Of a stretch of 32,435 nt of DNA, positions 1 through 6,403 are shown piece after piece. Positions within the stretch are counted from its first letter, which is position 1; each line of letters starts with the position of its first letter. The stretch lies in the NCBI GenBank assembly GCA_005882775.1, contig VBDY01000144.1, positions 1 through 32,435 of the forward strand, read 5' to 3'. Position numbers and translations under genes: made by a program. The stretch comes from Chloroflexota bacterium (lineage in GTDB: Bacteria > Chloroflexota > Dormibacteria > CF-121). The notes beneath the pieces were generated by a model. It was given only the letters and a program-made list of their open reading frames with translations, was not told the origin of the DNA and searched no databases.

Positions 1-1
1 G

Positions 2-601
2 AAAGCGGAAGGCCGGGTGATCGACCTTAACCGAGTTGTCGCGTCTCGACCCGCGCGAGAGCTGGCCGAGCGAATCCGCTTTGACCCCCGCCACGTTCAG
101 GTCATCCTCGATGAGTCGGTCCGGGTGGTGCGCGAGGCGCCACACGTGCTGATCACCGAGACCCGGCACGGTTTCATCTGTGCAAATGCCGGCGTAGACC
201 GGTCGAACAGCGGCGGACTGGACCGGCTGGTGCTGCTCCCCAACGACCCGGACGCGTCGGCGGCGCACCTCCGCGACGAGCTCGAGCGGCTGTCGGGAGT
301 CGCGATCGGGGTGATCATCTCGGACAGCTTCGGGCGACCATGGCGCGAGGGCCAGGTGAATGTCGCCATCGGAGCGGCCGGCGTCGAGAGTCTGCGCGAC
401 TACCGTGGAGGCGCCGATGCGGACGGTTACAGGCTGGAAGGGACCGTGCTTGCGGTGGCGGACGAGCTTGCCTCGGCAGCGGAGCTGGTAATGGGCAAGC
501 TGGAGCGCGTGCCTGCGGCATTGATTCGCGGCGCCCAGGTCGCCGGCGCCGGCGACGCGAGCGCCCTGCGAAGGGATCCCGCCACCGATCTCTTTAGATG
601 A
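2..601 (+). CDS. cofE: coenzyme F420-0:L-glutamate ligase, 5'-truncated by window edge
   Basis: CofE adds L-glutamate residues to F420-0 with GTP, in the cytoplasm, to make the poly-glutamate tail of the deazaflavin F420. The frame is open from base 2, reading KAEGRVIDL, a typical early CofE segment, so the gene begins upstream and about 50 N-terminal residues of the usual ~250 are missing. The GTG at 17 is therefore an internal valine codon, not a start. The diagnostic segment DSFGRPWREGQ followed by VAIGAAG is present, as is the earlier ITETRHGFICANAGVD. The protein ends at DLFR with no C-terminal nitroreductase-like domain, so it is a stand-alone CofE rather than an FbiB fusion. Its stop overlaps the next start (ATGA at 598-601). 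Family recognition is strong; the missing N-terminus is the only gap. Confidence 0.9.
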   Translation, partial: KAEGRVIDLNRVVASRPARELAERIRFDPRHVQVILDESVRVVREAPHVLITETRHGFICANAGVDRSNSGGLDRLVLLPNDPDASAAHLRDELERLSGVAIGVIISDSFGRPWREGQVNVAIGAAGVESLRDYRGGADADGYRLEGTVLAVADELASAAELVMGKLERVPAALIRGAQVAGAGDASALRRDPATDLFR

Positions 602-1080
602 AGGTCGGGCTGATCGCTGACACGCAGGGACGCTTCGACATCGACGCCCTGCTCCGGCACGTCGGGCAGGAATTTCGCGAGGTCGATGAGATCTGGCACG
701 CTGGCGACTGGGGATATCCCGAAGTTCTCACCGGCCTGGCCAGGCTCGCGCGCCTGGTCGTCGTTAATGGCAACGCGCCCGACGATCCGCGCTACCCCAG
801 GACCATGGAGGGCAGGATCGGGCGCTGGCGGGTTGGCATGGTTCACGCCCTGGACCGGCAGCCCGCTGGTTGGGCGGGACGATTCGACGTGGTCATCCAC
901 GCTCATTCGCACCGCTGGCGCGATGAAGTTGTCGATCGGATTCGGTTCATCAACCCCGGGACAGCCACCAGGCCGCAGTTCGGCGGGACGGAGCGGACCA
1001 TGGCTCGGCTGACCTTTGGTGAGAGGCTGGTTGTCGAAAAACTCATGGTGCCCAGGTTCGCCGAGGTGCCGGCGATATGA
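598..1080 (+). CDS. YfcE/MJ0936-type calcineurin-like metallophosphoesterase
   Basis: A 160-residue single-domain phosphoesterase of the YfcE/MJ0936 type, probably cytoplasmic; the substrate cannot be told from sequence. Motifs in order: an ADTQG block at residues 7-11, HAGDW at 34-38, VNGNAP at 57-61, H83, HAHSH at 101-105 and NPGTATRP at 119-126. The first metal motif, normally D-x-H, is D-x-Q here, and the Asn-Cys-Asp of many relatives reads Asn-Ala-Pro, so the metal site is altered although D8, D37, N59, H103 and H105 remain. The ATG at 598 overlaps the cofE stop, indicating translational coupling, and the -10 box of the following moaD-moaE gene overlaps its stop. The family assignment is fairly sure; activity is uncertain. 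Confidence 0.8.
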   Translation: MKVGLIADTQGRFDIDALLRHVGQEFREVDEIWHAGDWGYPEVLTGLARLARLVVVNGNAPDDPRYPRTMEGRIGRWRVGMVHALDRQPAGWAGRFDVVIHAHSHRWRDEVVDRIRFINPGTATRPQFGGTERTMARLTFGERLVVEKLMVPRFAEVPAI

Positions 1081-1081
1081 T
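1076..1081 (+). promoter_or_regulatory. -10 box TATGAT before moaD-moaE, leaderless layout
   Basis: TATGAT differs from the consensus TATAAT by one base and lies 6 nt upstream of the ATG at 1088, overlapping the phosphoesterase stop. This spacing puts transcription initiation on or next to the start codon. No convincing -35 hexamer is seen 16-18 nt upstream, so an internal promoter is a prediction only. Confidence 0.45.
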
Positions 1082-1087
1082 TTCGTG

Positions 1088-1759
1088 ATGATGGTACGTG
1101 TCGTTCTCTTCGCGAAGCCGCGGGAGCTCGTCGGCCGGCCGAAGCTTGACCTATCCCTGCCCGCCGGCGCGACTGCCAAAGACGCCTGGCAGCAACTCAG
1201 CGACCAGTACCAGCTGGGACCGCTGCCGCGCTCATTTCGATGCGCGGTCAACTCCGAGTATGCGCAGTGGGAGGACGCTCTCAAGGATGGGGACGAGCTC
1301 GCCGTCATTCCTCCAGTCAGTGGGGGCGCCGTCGGAGAGCGCAAGAGCCTGGTGGAACTGAGGGAGGCCGAGCTGGACCTCGCCGGGATTGCGGCTACCG
1401 TCCGCACGGATGTCGATGGGGCGGTCGTCACCTTCGCCGGGGTGGTCCGCGAGCACTCGCGTGGAAAAACCGTTCGGGCGCTCGTCTATGAAGCTTACGG
1501 GGCGATGGCGGAGCGGCAGATGCAAACGCTCGCGGAGGAAGCTCGCCGCCGCTGGCCCATCACGGAGCTTGCGATTGTCCACCGGACCGGCACCCTGCGA
1601 ATCGGGGAGATCAGCGTGGTGATCGCCGTCGCCGCGCCCCACCGGGGCGAGGCGTTTGACGCCTGTGAATGGCTGATCGACGAGCTCAAGCGGACGGTGC
1701 CTATCTGGAAAAAGGAGGTCTACACCGAAGGCGAGGCCTGGGTCGACGACCGCCCATAG
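1088..1759 (+). CDS. moaD-moaE: molybdopterin synthase, MoaD-MoaE fusion
   Basis: Both subunits of molybdopterin synthase, which turns cyclic pyranopterin monophosphate into molybdopterin for the molybdenum cofactor, are fused in one 223-residue chain. Residues 1-80 are the ubiquitin-like sulfur carrier MoaD, ending in VIPPVSGG, with the Gly-Gly at 79-80. Residues ~85-223 are MoaE, with VTFAGVVREHSRGK at 114-127 and the catalytic-region IWKKEVYTEGEAWV at 206-219. In free MoaD the C-terminal glycine is thiocarboxylated; here it is internal, so cleavage after Gly80 is expected, as known for the mycobacterial MoaX fusion. ATG 1088 is chosen because the MoaD strand begins there (ATG 1091 is equally possible); the reading frame open from 1016 overlaps the previous gene and adds no conserved sequence. 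Confidence 0.92.
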   Translation: MMVRVVLFAKPRELVGRPKLDLSLPAGATAKDAWQQLSDQYQLGPLPRSFRCAVNSEYAQWEDALKDGDELAVIPPVSGGAVGERKSLVELREAELDLAGIAATVRTDVDGAVVTFAGVVREHSRGKTVRALVYEAYGAMAERQMQTLAEEARRRWPITELAIVHRTGTLRIGEISVVIAVAAPHRGEAFDACEWLIDELKRTVPIWKKEVYTEGEAWVDDRP

Positions 1760-1776
1760 CGCACCAGCTGCCCCGA

Positions 1777-1782
1777 TACAAT
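1777..1782 (+). promoter_or_regulatory. -10 box TACAAT before tRNA-Gly
   Basis: TACAAT lies 11 nt upstream of the mature tRNA 5' end, as expected for a -10 element serving the tRNA. No clear -35 element is seen, as that region is the end of moaD-moaE. Confidence 0.45.
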
Positions 1783-1793
1783 ACCCTCGGCGC

Positions 1794-1866
1794 GCGGGAG
1801 TAACTCAGTTGGTAGAGTACCTGCCTTCCAAGTAGGTGGTCGCGGGTTCGAGTCCCGTCTCCCGCT
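1794..1866 (+). tRNA. tRNA-Gly (anticodon UCC)
   Basis: A full cloverleaf can be folded. The acceptor stem is GCGGGAG (1794-1800) with CTCCCGC (1859-1865) and discriminator U at 1866. The D arm is around ACTC/GAGT. The anticodon stem is CCTGC/GTAGG, with loop CTTCCAA giving anticodon TCC at 1827-1829. The T arm is GCGGG/CCCGT around TTCGAGT. CCA is not encoded. It sits alone between moaD-moaE and a convergent gene of unknown function. Confidence 0.96.
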
Positions 1867-1872
1867 TACCCG

Positions 1873-2340
1873 TCACTCACTTGAAGATGGCGGCGGCTGA
1901 CCCGTTAACCCGCTGACAGTGCGCTCTGCGTAGTGCACCGCATCCCTGGGATCCATGCCTTGGGCACAGCCGGCGGAGAAGTAAATGAGCCGGACTAGAT
2001 TCCCTCGGTACCGGTCCGGTACCTGCGGCCCGAGCTCTTGAGCGATTTTCGGTGCGTCCACCGGCTCGCGCGTCGCTCGAGCTCGCGCTTCGTCATAGAC
2101 AGCCTTCACCTCGGGCGGCAGCTGTGCCTGGGTCCGGGGGGTGCTGGCGTACCGGCTGAGTTTCGAGTCCATGACGCGAAAGCTGTGCCACATCAGGACA
2201 ATCGTCGCACCAATCATCAGGAGCACTGGAATAGTGATTTGTGGAGGCGGATCCCAGCCATACGGAAGCAGATCCAGTGGGACCCCGAAGGCGGCGATAT
2301 GATCCACCGCCATCGACGAGACCAGCGCCGTCACTGCCAT
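1873..2340 (-). CDS. unrecognised membrane-anchored protein, 155 aa
   Basis: I do not recognise this family. The 155-residue product begins with a mildly hydrophobic stretch (residues 1-25), then has a clear single membrane helix at about 35-51 (ITIPVLLMIGATIVLMW). A soluble domain follows, with the charged helix PPEVKAVYDEARARATREP and the segment PDRYRGNLVRLIYFSAGCAQGMDPRDAV. A downstream start at 2313 (second Met) is possible. The gene converges on the tRNA and is head-to-head with the small gene starting at 2362. A TTGACA lies on the minus strand at 2368-2363, but no good -10 follows it. The overlapping plus-strand open frame from 2038 is arginine-rich and low in conserved character, so the minus strand is preferred here. 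Confidence 0.6.
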   Translation of the reverse strand: MAVTALVSSMAVDHIAAFGVPLDLLPYGWDPPPQITIPVLLMIGATIVLMWHSFRVMDSKLSRYASTPRTQAQLPPEVKAVYDEARARATREPVDAPKIAQELGPQVPDRYRGNLVRLIYFSAGCAQGMDPRDAVHYAERTVSGLTGQPPPSSSE

Positions 2341-2361
2341 AGAGTCAAGGACTGCCTGGCG

Positions 2362-2631
2362 GTGTCAAACCCTGCTTGGGGCCGTCAGCCGCAGCAGCAC
2401 GACCGGCTGCGCGGACAGCGAGAGTTCGTGCGGATCCTCGCCGAGGCTGGGCCCTTGCGCGACTGGCTAACCATTGAGGATCCCGCGTACCAGTACTGGA
2501 TCCTGGCGACGCCTGAGATTCAGCACATCCTGGTTTGGGAGCAGGGCTGGTCCCATGACCGCTACGAAGCCTGGCTGTACATGTCACTGGAGACGTCGCT
2601 CCTGCCTCAGGCGTTGGCTCTGATGCCCTGA
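2362..2631 (+). CDS. unrecognised small protein, 89 aa
   Basis: An 89-residue soluble, tryptophan- and tyrosine-rich product with no family I recognise. Features include REFVRILAEAGPLRDWL near the N-terminus and AYQYWILATPEIQHILVWEQ in the middle. GTG 2362 is chosen because AAGGA at 2347-2351 lies 10 nt upstream and because the same frame further upstream runs through the minus-strand gene. Codon third positions are strongly G/C, as in the true genes nearby, which argues that the frame is coding. It is divergent from the membrane protein at 1873-2340 and ends 74 bp before the GH25-like gene. Confidence 0.5.
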   Translation: MSNPAWGRQPQQHDRLRGQREFVRILAEAGPLRDWLTIEDPAYQYWILATPEIQHILVWEQGWSHDRYEAWLYMSLETSLLPQALALMP

Positions 2632-2668
2632 GGCGAATTCAGGTCGAAAACCAGCAAGTGGGGGGCCG

Positions 2669-2698
2669 TTGACAAAACGGCGAGCCCGGCCTGATACT
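2669..2698 (+). promoter_or_regulatory. sigma70-type promoter for the GH25-like gene, leaderless layout
   Basis: A perfect -35 TTGACA (2669-2674) and a -10 GATACT (2693-2698) are separated by 18 nt. The gene's TTG start follows 7 nt after the -10 box, so the transcript is predicted to begin at or within a base or two of the start codon. No Shine-Dalgarno sequence fits in that gap. Confidence 0.6.
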
Positions 2699-2705
2699 CG
2701 GAACC

Positions 2706-3497
2706 TTGTTTCACCGGCTTAAGTTCGCGCTACCCGTGGGGGCGGCCATCTTTGGGCTCCTGCCCAACCAGGTCGGGGCGTTCGCGTATACGAGCGCAAC
2801 CTATGGCTATGACATCAGCTATCCGCAATGCGGGCCGCCGGTATTCATCCCGCCCAGCCTTGCCAGTCCCTCCCAGGCCTGGAACTTCGGGGTGATCGGC
2901 GTGGACGGTGGCTGGCCCTTCATCTCTACGCTGCATCCGGGTAACGGCTGCCTCGGTCAGGAATACCAGGGGACAGTCAGTCCGGCCCTCTACATCAACA
3001 CCGGCTACGCGACCGTTTATACGGATGCCAATCACACCACGACCCAGTGCGCCACGCTGTCGCACTCCGTCAACGGGAACAGCTCCCAGCGCAAGGCCTG
3101 GGCCGTGGGCTGCAGTGAGGCGTCCAAATCGATGGCGTATGCGGCTTCGCAAGGCGCGACGTATCCGTCAGGCTGGTGGCTGGACGTTGAGACAGCGAAC
3201 AGCTGGTCCAACAACACGGCCCTCAACCAGTACACGATCCAGGGACTCGTCGATACCATTCACCAAAACTCGCCGCCGTCGGTTCCGGTCGGGATCTATT
3301 CCACGGCTGGGCAGTGGGCTGGCGTGGTGGGTTCGAGGAAGGTCACCGGGGTCGCCGGCGACTGGGTCGCGACGGCGGTGCCGGCCCAGCAGGCGCCGGC
3401 CTACTGCAGCCAGAGCTTTACGGGTGATCGCGTCTGGCTGGTGCAGTACGCCGCCAACTACCAGGGCACGAGCTTCGACGGCGACTACGCCTGCTAG
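2706..3497 (+). CDS. secreted GH25-muramidase-like protein
   Basis: A 263-residue secreted protein with a basic N-terminus and hydrophobic core (residues 4-25), probably a cleaved signal peptide. The mature part resembles the TIM-barrel GH25/DUF1906-like fold: YGYDISYPQCG at 33-43, FGVIGVDGGWPF at 61-72, WWLDVE at 157-162 (compare the D-x-E of GH25 muramidases), PVGIYSTAGQW at 194-204 and VWLVQY near 243. Six cysteines (42, 82, 115, 136, 234, 263) suggest up to three disulfides outside the cell. Cell-wall hydrolysis is a plausible but unproven role; some members of this superfamily act on other glycans or are inactive. TTG 2706 is the start because an in-frame stop lies at 2670 and no ATG or GTG is found before the signal peptide. 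It converges on a broken isochorismatase gene with stops directly adjacent. Confidence 0.7.
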   Translation: MFHRLKFALPVGAAIFGLLPNQVGAFAYTSATYGYDISYPQCGPPVFIPPSLASPSQAWNFGVIGVDGGWPFISTLHPGNGCLGQEYQGTVSPALYINTGYATVYTDANHTTTQCATLSHSVNGNSSQRKAWAVGCSEASKSMAYAASQGATYPSGWWLDVETANSWSNNTALNQYTIQGLVDTIHQNSPPSVPVGIYSTAGQWAGVVGSRKVTGVAGDWVATAVPAQQAPAYCSQSFTGDRVWLVQYAANYQGTSFDGDYAC

Positions 3498-4078
3498 CTA
3501 GGTTCTCGGCCTGCTCGGGCCCGTGCCGCCGAAGTCGACATCCTTGGTCTCGACCGTACCCGCTGCCCGCCCCGGGGCCGTCTGGTAGGTCCAGTACAGA
3601 TTCGTGTGCGCGATGACCTTGTCCGGCGGCGGCGCCCCCCAGGCAGTCTGATCCTCCGTCGTGTGGGCGTCTCTAACAAGGGTAGCGTCGTATCCTCTCA
3701 CCAGCGCGCCGTGGAGCGTCGAGAGCGGATGCACGCATCGGTCTGTGCCCCGACGACGACGAGTCGCCCGACACCGAGGCCCGACAGCACGGTCTCAAGG
3801 GTAGTGTCCTCGAAGGAGTCGCCGTAGTTCTTCTCGACGAGCGGCTCTGCGTCGCCCGGACTGAGCTCGGGCACGATACGCCAGTTGTCGCTCCCCCTGG
3901 CAAGCTGCTCGTCGGAGTGCTGGACCCAAACCACGGGGACCTGTTCCCGCCGCGCCTTCTCCACAAGGCTGCCGACGTTTGCGACGACCGCGTCGCGCCC
4001 GTAAGCTCCCTCGACGACGCCGTTCTGCACGTCGACGACGAGGAGCGCGGTGTTCGGCCGGTTCTCGAGTGTGCTCAT
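3498..4078 (-). pseudogene. isochorismatase-family cysteine hydrolase, disrupted by a 2-nt insertion
   Basis: Two minus-strand frames together make one cysteine hydrolase of the isochorismatase/nicotinamidase superfamily. The first frame (from ATG 4078) gives residues 1-118 with VVDVQNGV (catalytic D16), VEKNYGDSFEDT (K83) and TDACIR (nucleophile C116). The second continues as STLHGALVRGYDATLV and runs to the stop at 3498, giving 192 residues in all, the normal length. The frames are joined if two bases are removed from the GAGAG run at 3721-3725, where GAG is expected. As read, translation of the first frame ends soon after the shift, removing the C-terminal third. All three catalytic residues lie before the shift. 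This may be real decay or a sequencing/assembly error. The substrate cannot be named. The ATG at 4078 is preferred over 4114 because homology starts there. Confidence 0.82.
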
Positions 4079-4160
4079 GGGCTTCCCCTGCTCACGCTGG
4101 ACTCCTGCGTCCAAATACGGTAGCAGGGAATGGGAAGATGCCCCGGGAGGTTCTCAACAC

Positions 4161-6167
4161 ATGGCTGATGACGGGCGGCCGCGCTCGAGGAGTGGGCTCA
4201 GCGGCCCGGCCGAGATCGAAGAGCCGCCGCGGGACCGGCAGCCGCGGACCTGGCGTGGGCGCTGGAACTCGGCGCGGGAGGCCACCTCGGGTACGCTGGC
4301 GGCGCTCCCCCGCGTATTTCGTCTGGTCTGGGAGGCGAGCCGGCCGCTGACGCTAGTGCTGGCTGCGGCCACGGTGGTCGCGGGCTTGATGCCCGCCGTC
4401 AGCGCCTACGCCGCCAAGCTTCTGATCAACTCGGTTGTGCAGGCCATCATCATCCACCAGAGACATTTACCGGACCAGGCTAGCCTCTCCGTCCCGTTCC
4501 TATTCACCACCCTCCGCTCACCGGTGCTGACCGCCACCGGAGTGATCGTGCTGCTGGCGGCCATCCAGTTTGTCATCTACGCCACGAACTCACTTCTCAG
4601 CACGGCACGGAACATCGCACAGCAACTTCTCCAGGAACGAGTGTCGATGCGGATCCAACTGATGGTGATGACCCACGCCGCGGCGCTCGACCTTCCTTTC
4701 TTCGAAGACCCGGCCTCCTACGACCTCCTCCGCCGGGCGCAGACCGACTCGGCCAATCGGCCGGTGGCCATGATCTCGGGCGCGTTTGGCCTGGTCCAGA
4801 CCGCGCTCACATTTGTCTCGATGGTGGCGCTGCTGATCGGGGTCAGCCCCTGGCTGGCGGTGATCGCCCTGGTTTCGCCAGTGCCGGCTTTCATCTCCGA
4901 CACTCGCTACGGGTGGCGTGGCTACAACATGGCTCGCTGGAGCTCGCGGTTGCTCCGCCGGATGTTCTATCTCACCACCCTGGTCACGACCGACACGTTT
5001 GCCAAGGAAGTCAAGCTGTTCAACCTGGGCGGCTTCTTCATCGATCGCTACCGGCTACTGGCTCAGACTTACTACAACCGCCAGCAGCGGTTGGTCACGG
5101 CGCGATACATCGCCGGATATCTCTGGGGTGCGATAACGACGTTGGCCGGCTCCCTAACCTACTTATATGTTGCGCTCCAGGCCGTGGCCGGCCGCCTTAC
5201 CCTGGGGGACCTGACCCTCTACACGGCCGCCGCGAGCTCGGTCCAGGGATCGATCCAGGGTTTGCTTGGCGGCTTCGGCTCGATGTACGAACACAACCTA
5301 TACCTGAGCAACCTGTTCCAGCTGCTCGCTATGCCAAGTCGAGTCTCGCGCCCCGAGCACCCGCGGTCGCTGCCTCAGCCGGTCAGCGGTGACATCCAGT
5401 TCGATCATGTGTCGTTCGGCTATCCAGGCGCTGCCGGGCAGGCTCTGCATGATGTCAGTTTTACGATCGCCGCCGGCGAAACTGTAGCCATCGTCGGCCG
5501 CAACGGCGCCGGGAAGACGACCCTGATCAAGCTGCTCTGTCGCCTCTATGACCCGAGCGAGGGCCGCATCCTGCTGGACGGGCACGACATCCGCGATTAC
5601 GACCCGGACGAGCTCCGCTCGGTGATCGGAGCCATGTTCCAGGATTACGTGACGTATCAGGCCACGGCAGCGGAGAATATCGGCCTGGGCTCGCTGGACG
5701 GTCTCGAGGACAGGCCGCGGATCGAGGGAGCGGCTCACAAGGCCGGTGCCGACCGGATGATCGCGGCCCTGCCGGAAGCCTATGACACCGTCCTCGGCAA
5801 ATGGTTCGATGAGGGGGCGAATCTCTCCGGCGGGGAGTGGCAGAAGGTTGCGATTGCGCGCGCATTCATGCGCCAGGCGCGCGTGCTGGTGCTGGATGAG
5901 CCGACCTCTGCGCTTGACGCCCAGGCGGAGTACGAGCTCTTCGAACGGCTGCGATCGCTCAGCCAGGACCGCACCGCCGTCTATATCTCGCACCGTTTTT
6001 CGACCGTCCGCCGGGCGGATCGAATCCTGTTCCTGGAGTTGGGCCAGCTGGTGGAGGAGGGGACCCACGAGCAGCTGATGCGCCTGAACGGGCGCTATGC
6101 CCGCCTGTTCCGGATGCAGGCGTCCGCCTACACCGGCGAGGCCGCCCCAGCCCTGGAAGCACTCTAG
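4161..6167 (+). CDS. ABC exporter half-transporter (permease-ATPase fusion)
   Basis: A 668-residue half-transporter that would dimerise in the cytoplasmic membrane and drive ATP-dependent export; the substrate is unknown. After a polar, arginine-rich 50-residue N-terminal segment, the trans-membrane domain spans about residues 65-370. The nucleotide-binding domain follows, with Walker A GRNGAGKTT at 446-454, signature LSGGEWQK at 555-562, Walker B VLVLDEP with D579 and E580, and the switch histidine H611 in YISHRFS. All ATPase motifs are intact. ATG 4161 is supported by GGGAGG at 4145-4150; the frame open from 4050 overlaps the divergent isochorismatase gene. The closest general class is the multidrug/lipid/peptide exporter group. 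No partner half-transporter is adjacent, so it probably works as a homodimer. A hairpin lies right at its stop. Confidence 0.92.
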   Translation: MADDGRPRSRSGLSGPAEIEEPPRDRQPRTWRGRWNSAREATSGTLAALPRVFRLVWEASRPLTLVLAAATVVAGLMPAVSAYAAKLLINSVVQAIIIHQRHLPDQASLSVPFLFTTLRSPVLTATGVIVLLAAIQFVIYATNSLLSTARNIAQQLLQERVSMRIQLMVMTHAAALDLPFFEDPASYDLLRRAQTDSANRPVAMISGAFGLVQTALTFVSMVALLIGVSPWLAVIALVSPVPAFISDTRYGWRGYNMARWSSRLLRRMFYLTTLVTTDTFAKEVKLFNLGGFFIDRYRLLAQTYYNRQQRLVTARYIAGYLWGAITTLAGSLTYLYVALQAVAGRLTLGDLTLYTAAASSVQGSIQGLLGGFGSMYEHNLYLSNLFQLLAMPSRVSRPEHPRSLPQPVSGDIQFDHVSFGYPGAAGQALHDVSFTIAAGETVAIVGRNGAGKTTLIKLLCRLYDPSEGRILLDGHDIRDYDPDELRSVIGAMFQDYVTYQATAAENIGLGSLDGLEDRPRIEGAAHKAGADRMIAALPEAYDTVLGKWFDEGANLSGGEWQKVAIARAFMRQARVLVLDEPTSALDAQAEYELFERLRSLSQDRTAVYISHRFSTVRRADRILFLELGQLVEEGTHEQLMRLNGRYARLFRMQASAYTGEAAPALEAL

Positions 6168-6190
6168 GTAGCAGCGGCTGCCACCTTCCT
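6167..6190 (+). terminator. terminator-like hairpin at the end of the ABC gene
   Basis: GGTAGCAG (6167-6174) pairs with CTGCCACC (6178-6185), with one mismatch and a 3-nt loop, followed by TTCCT. The T run is short and interrupted, so it is a weak intrinsic terminator at best. It separates the ABC gene from the surface-protein promoter. Confidence 0.45.
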
Positions 6191-6239
6191 GATAGCCGAC
6201 GGGGTGGGTTTGTGGAAGCTGCTTTAGCGGGCCGAGCCG

Positions 6240-6263
6240 TTTGGGCAAGAGCCCGCGCCCAAA
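6240..6263. repeat. perfect 7-bp inverted repeat upstream of the surface-protein promoter
   Basis: TTTGGGC (6240-6246) and GCCCAAA (6257-6263) are a perfect inverted repeat around a 10-nt spacer. The left arm can alternatively pair its GGGC with GCCC at 6251-6254 in a smaller hairpin. The centre is about 46 bp upstream of the -35 box at 6298, a position compatible with an activator or repressor site, or with RNA structure if read-through from the ABC gene occurs. Confidence 0.4.
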
Positions 6264-6297
6264 GGGGCATGATGCTCCCGAGATTGGGTCCAATTCC

Positions 6298-6326
6298 TTG
6301 ACGGCCTAAAAACGCTCGCATAATCT
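6298..6326 (+). promoter_or_regulatory. sigma70-type promoter of the giant surface-protein gene
   Basis: TTGACG (6298-6303) and TAATCT (6321-6326) are separated by exactly 17 nt. Transcription would start near 6333, leaving a leader of about 70 nt before the GTG at 6404. This contrasts with the leaderless layouts elsewhere in the window and leaves room for control of translation. Confidence 0.65.
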
Positions 6327-6351
6327 CGATCCTCGCCACTGTCGGACAAGT

Positions 6352-6385
6352 GTGCCCGCGGCCATAACGGGCGCGTCAAGGAGGG
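6352..6385 (+). promoter_or_regulatory. leader hairpin followed by strong Shine-Dalgarno
   Basis: In the predicted leader, GTGCCCG (6352-6358) pairs with CGGGCGC (6368-6374), one G-U pair and a 9-nt loop, just before AAGGAGGG (6378-6385). That Shine-Dalgarno is 18 nt from the GTG at 6404, longer than usual. TTG 6410 would be even further away, and no in-frame ATG, GTG or TTG codon lies closer. The region shows no riboswitch class I recognise. Confidence 0.35.
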
Positions 6386-6403
6386 TGTGGGCTGGGCGTA
6401 GAC

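Noticed and set aside
427-1431. 334-residue minus-strand open frame at the left end
   Set aside because: Ser/Arg/Pro-rich shadow of cofE, the phosphoesterase and moaD-moaE, all of which have clear motifs.
1794-1866. Phage or island attachment site in tRNA-Gly
   Set aside because: No integrase gene and no second copy of the tRNA 3' end was noticed in the window.
2038-2631. 197-residue plus-strand open frame
   Set aside because: The part before 2362 runs antisense through the membrane-protein gene at 1873-2340 and looks like shadow sequence; only the part from GTG 2362 is kept.
6327-6403. Riboswitch in the leader of the giant gene
   Set aside because: Only one short hairpin and a Shine-Dalgarno are visible; no known aptamer core can be drawn.
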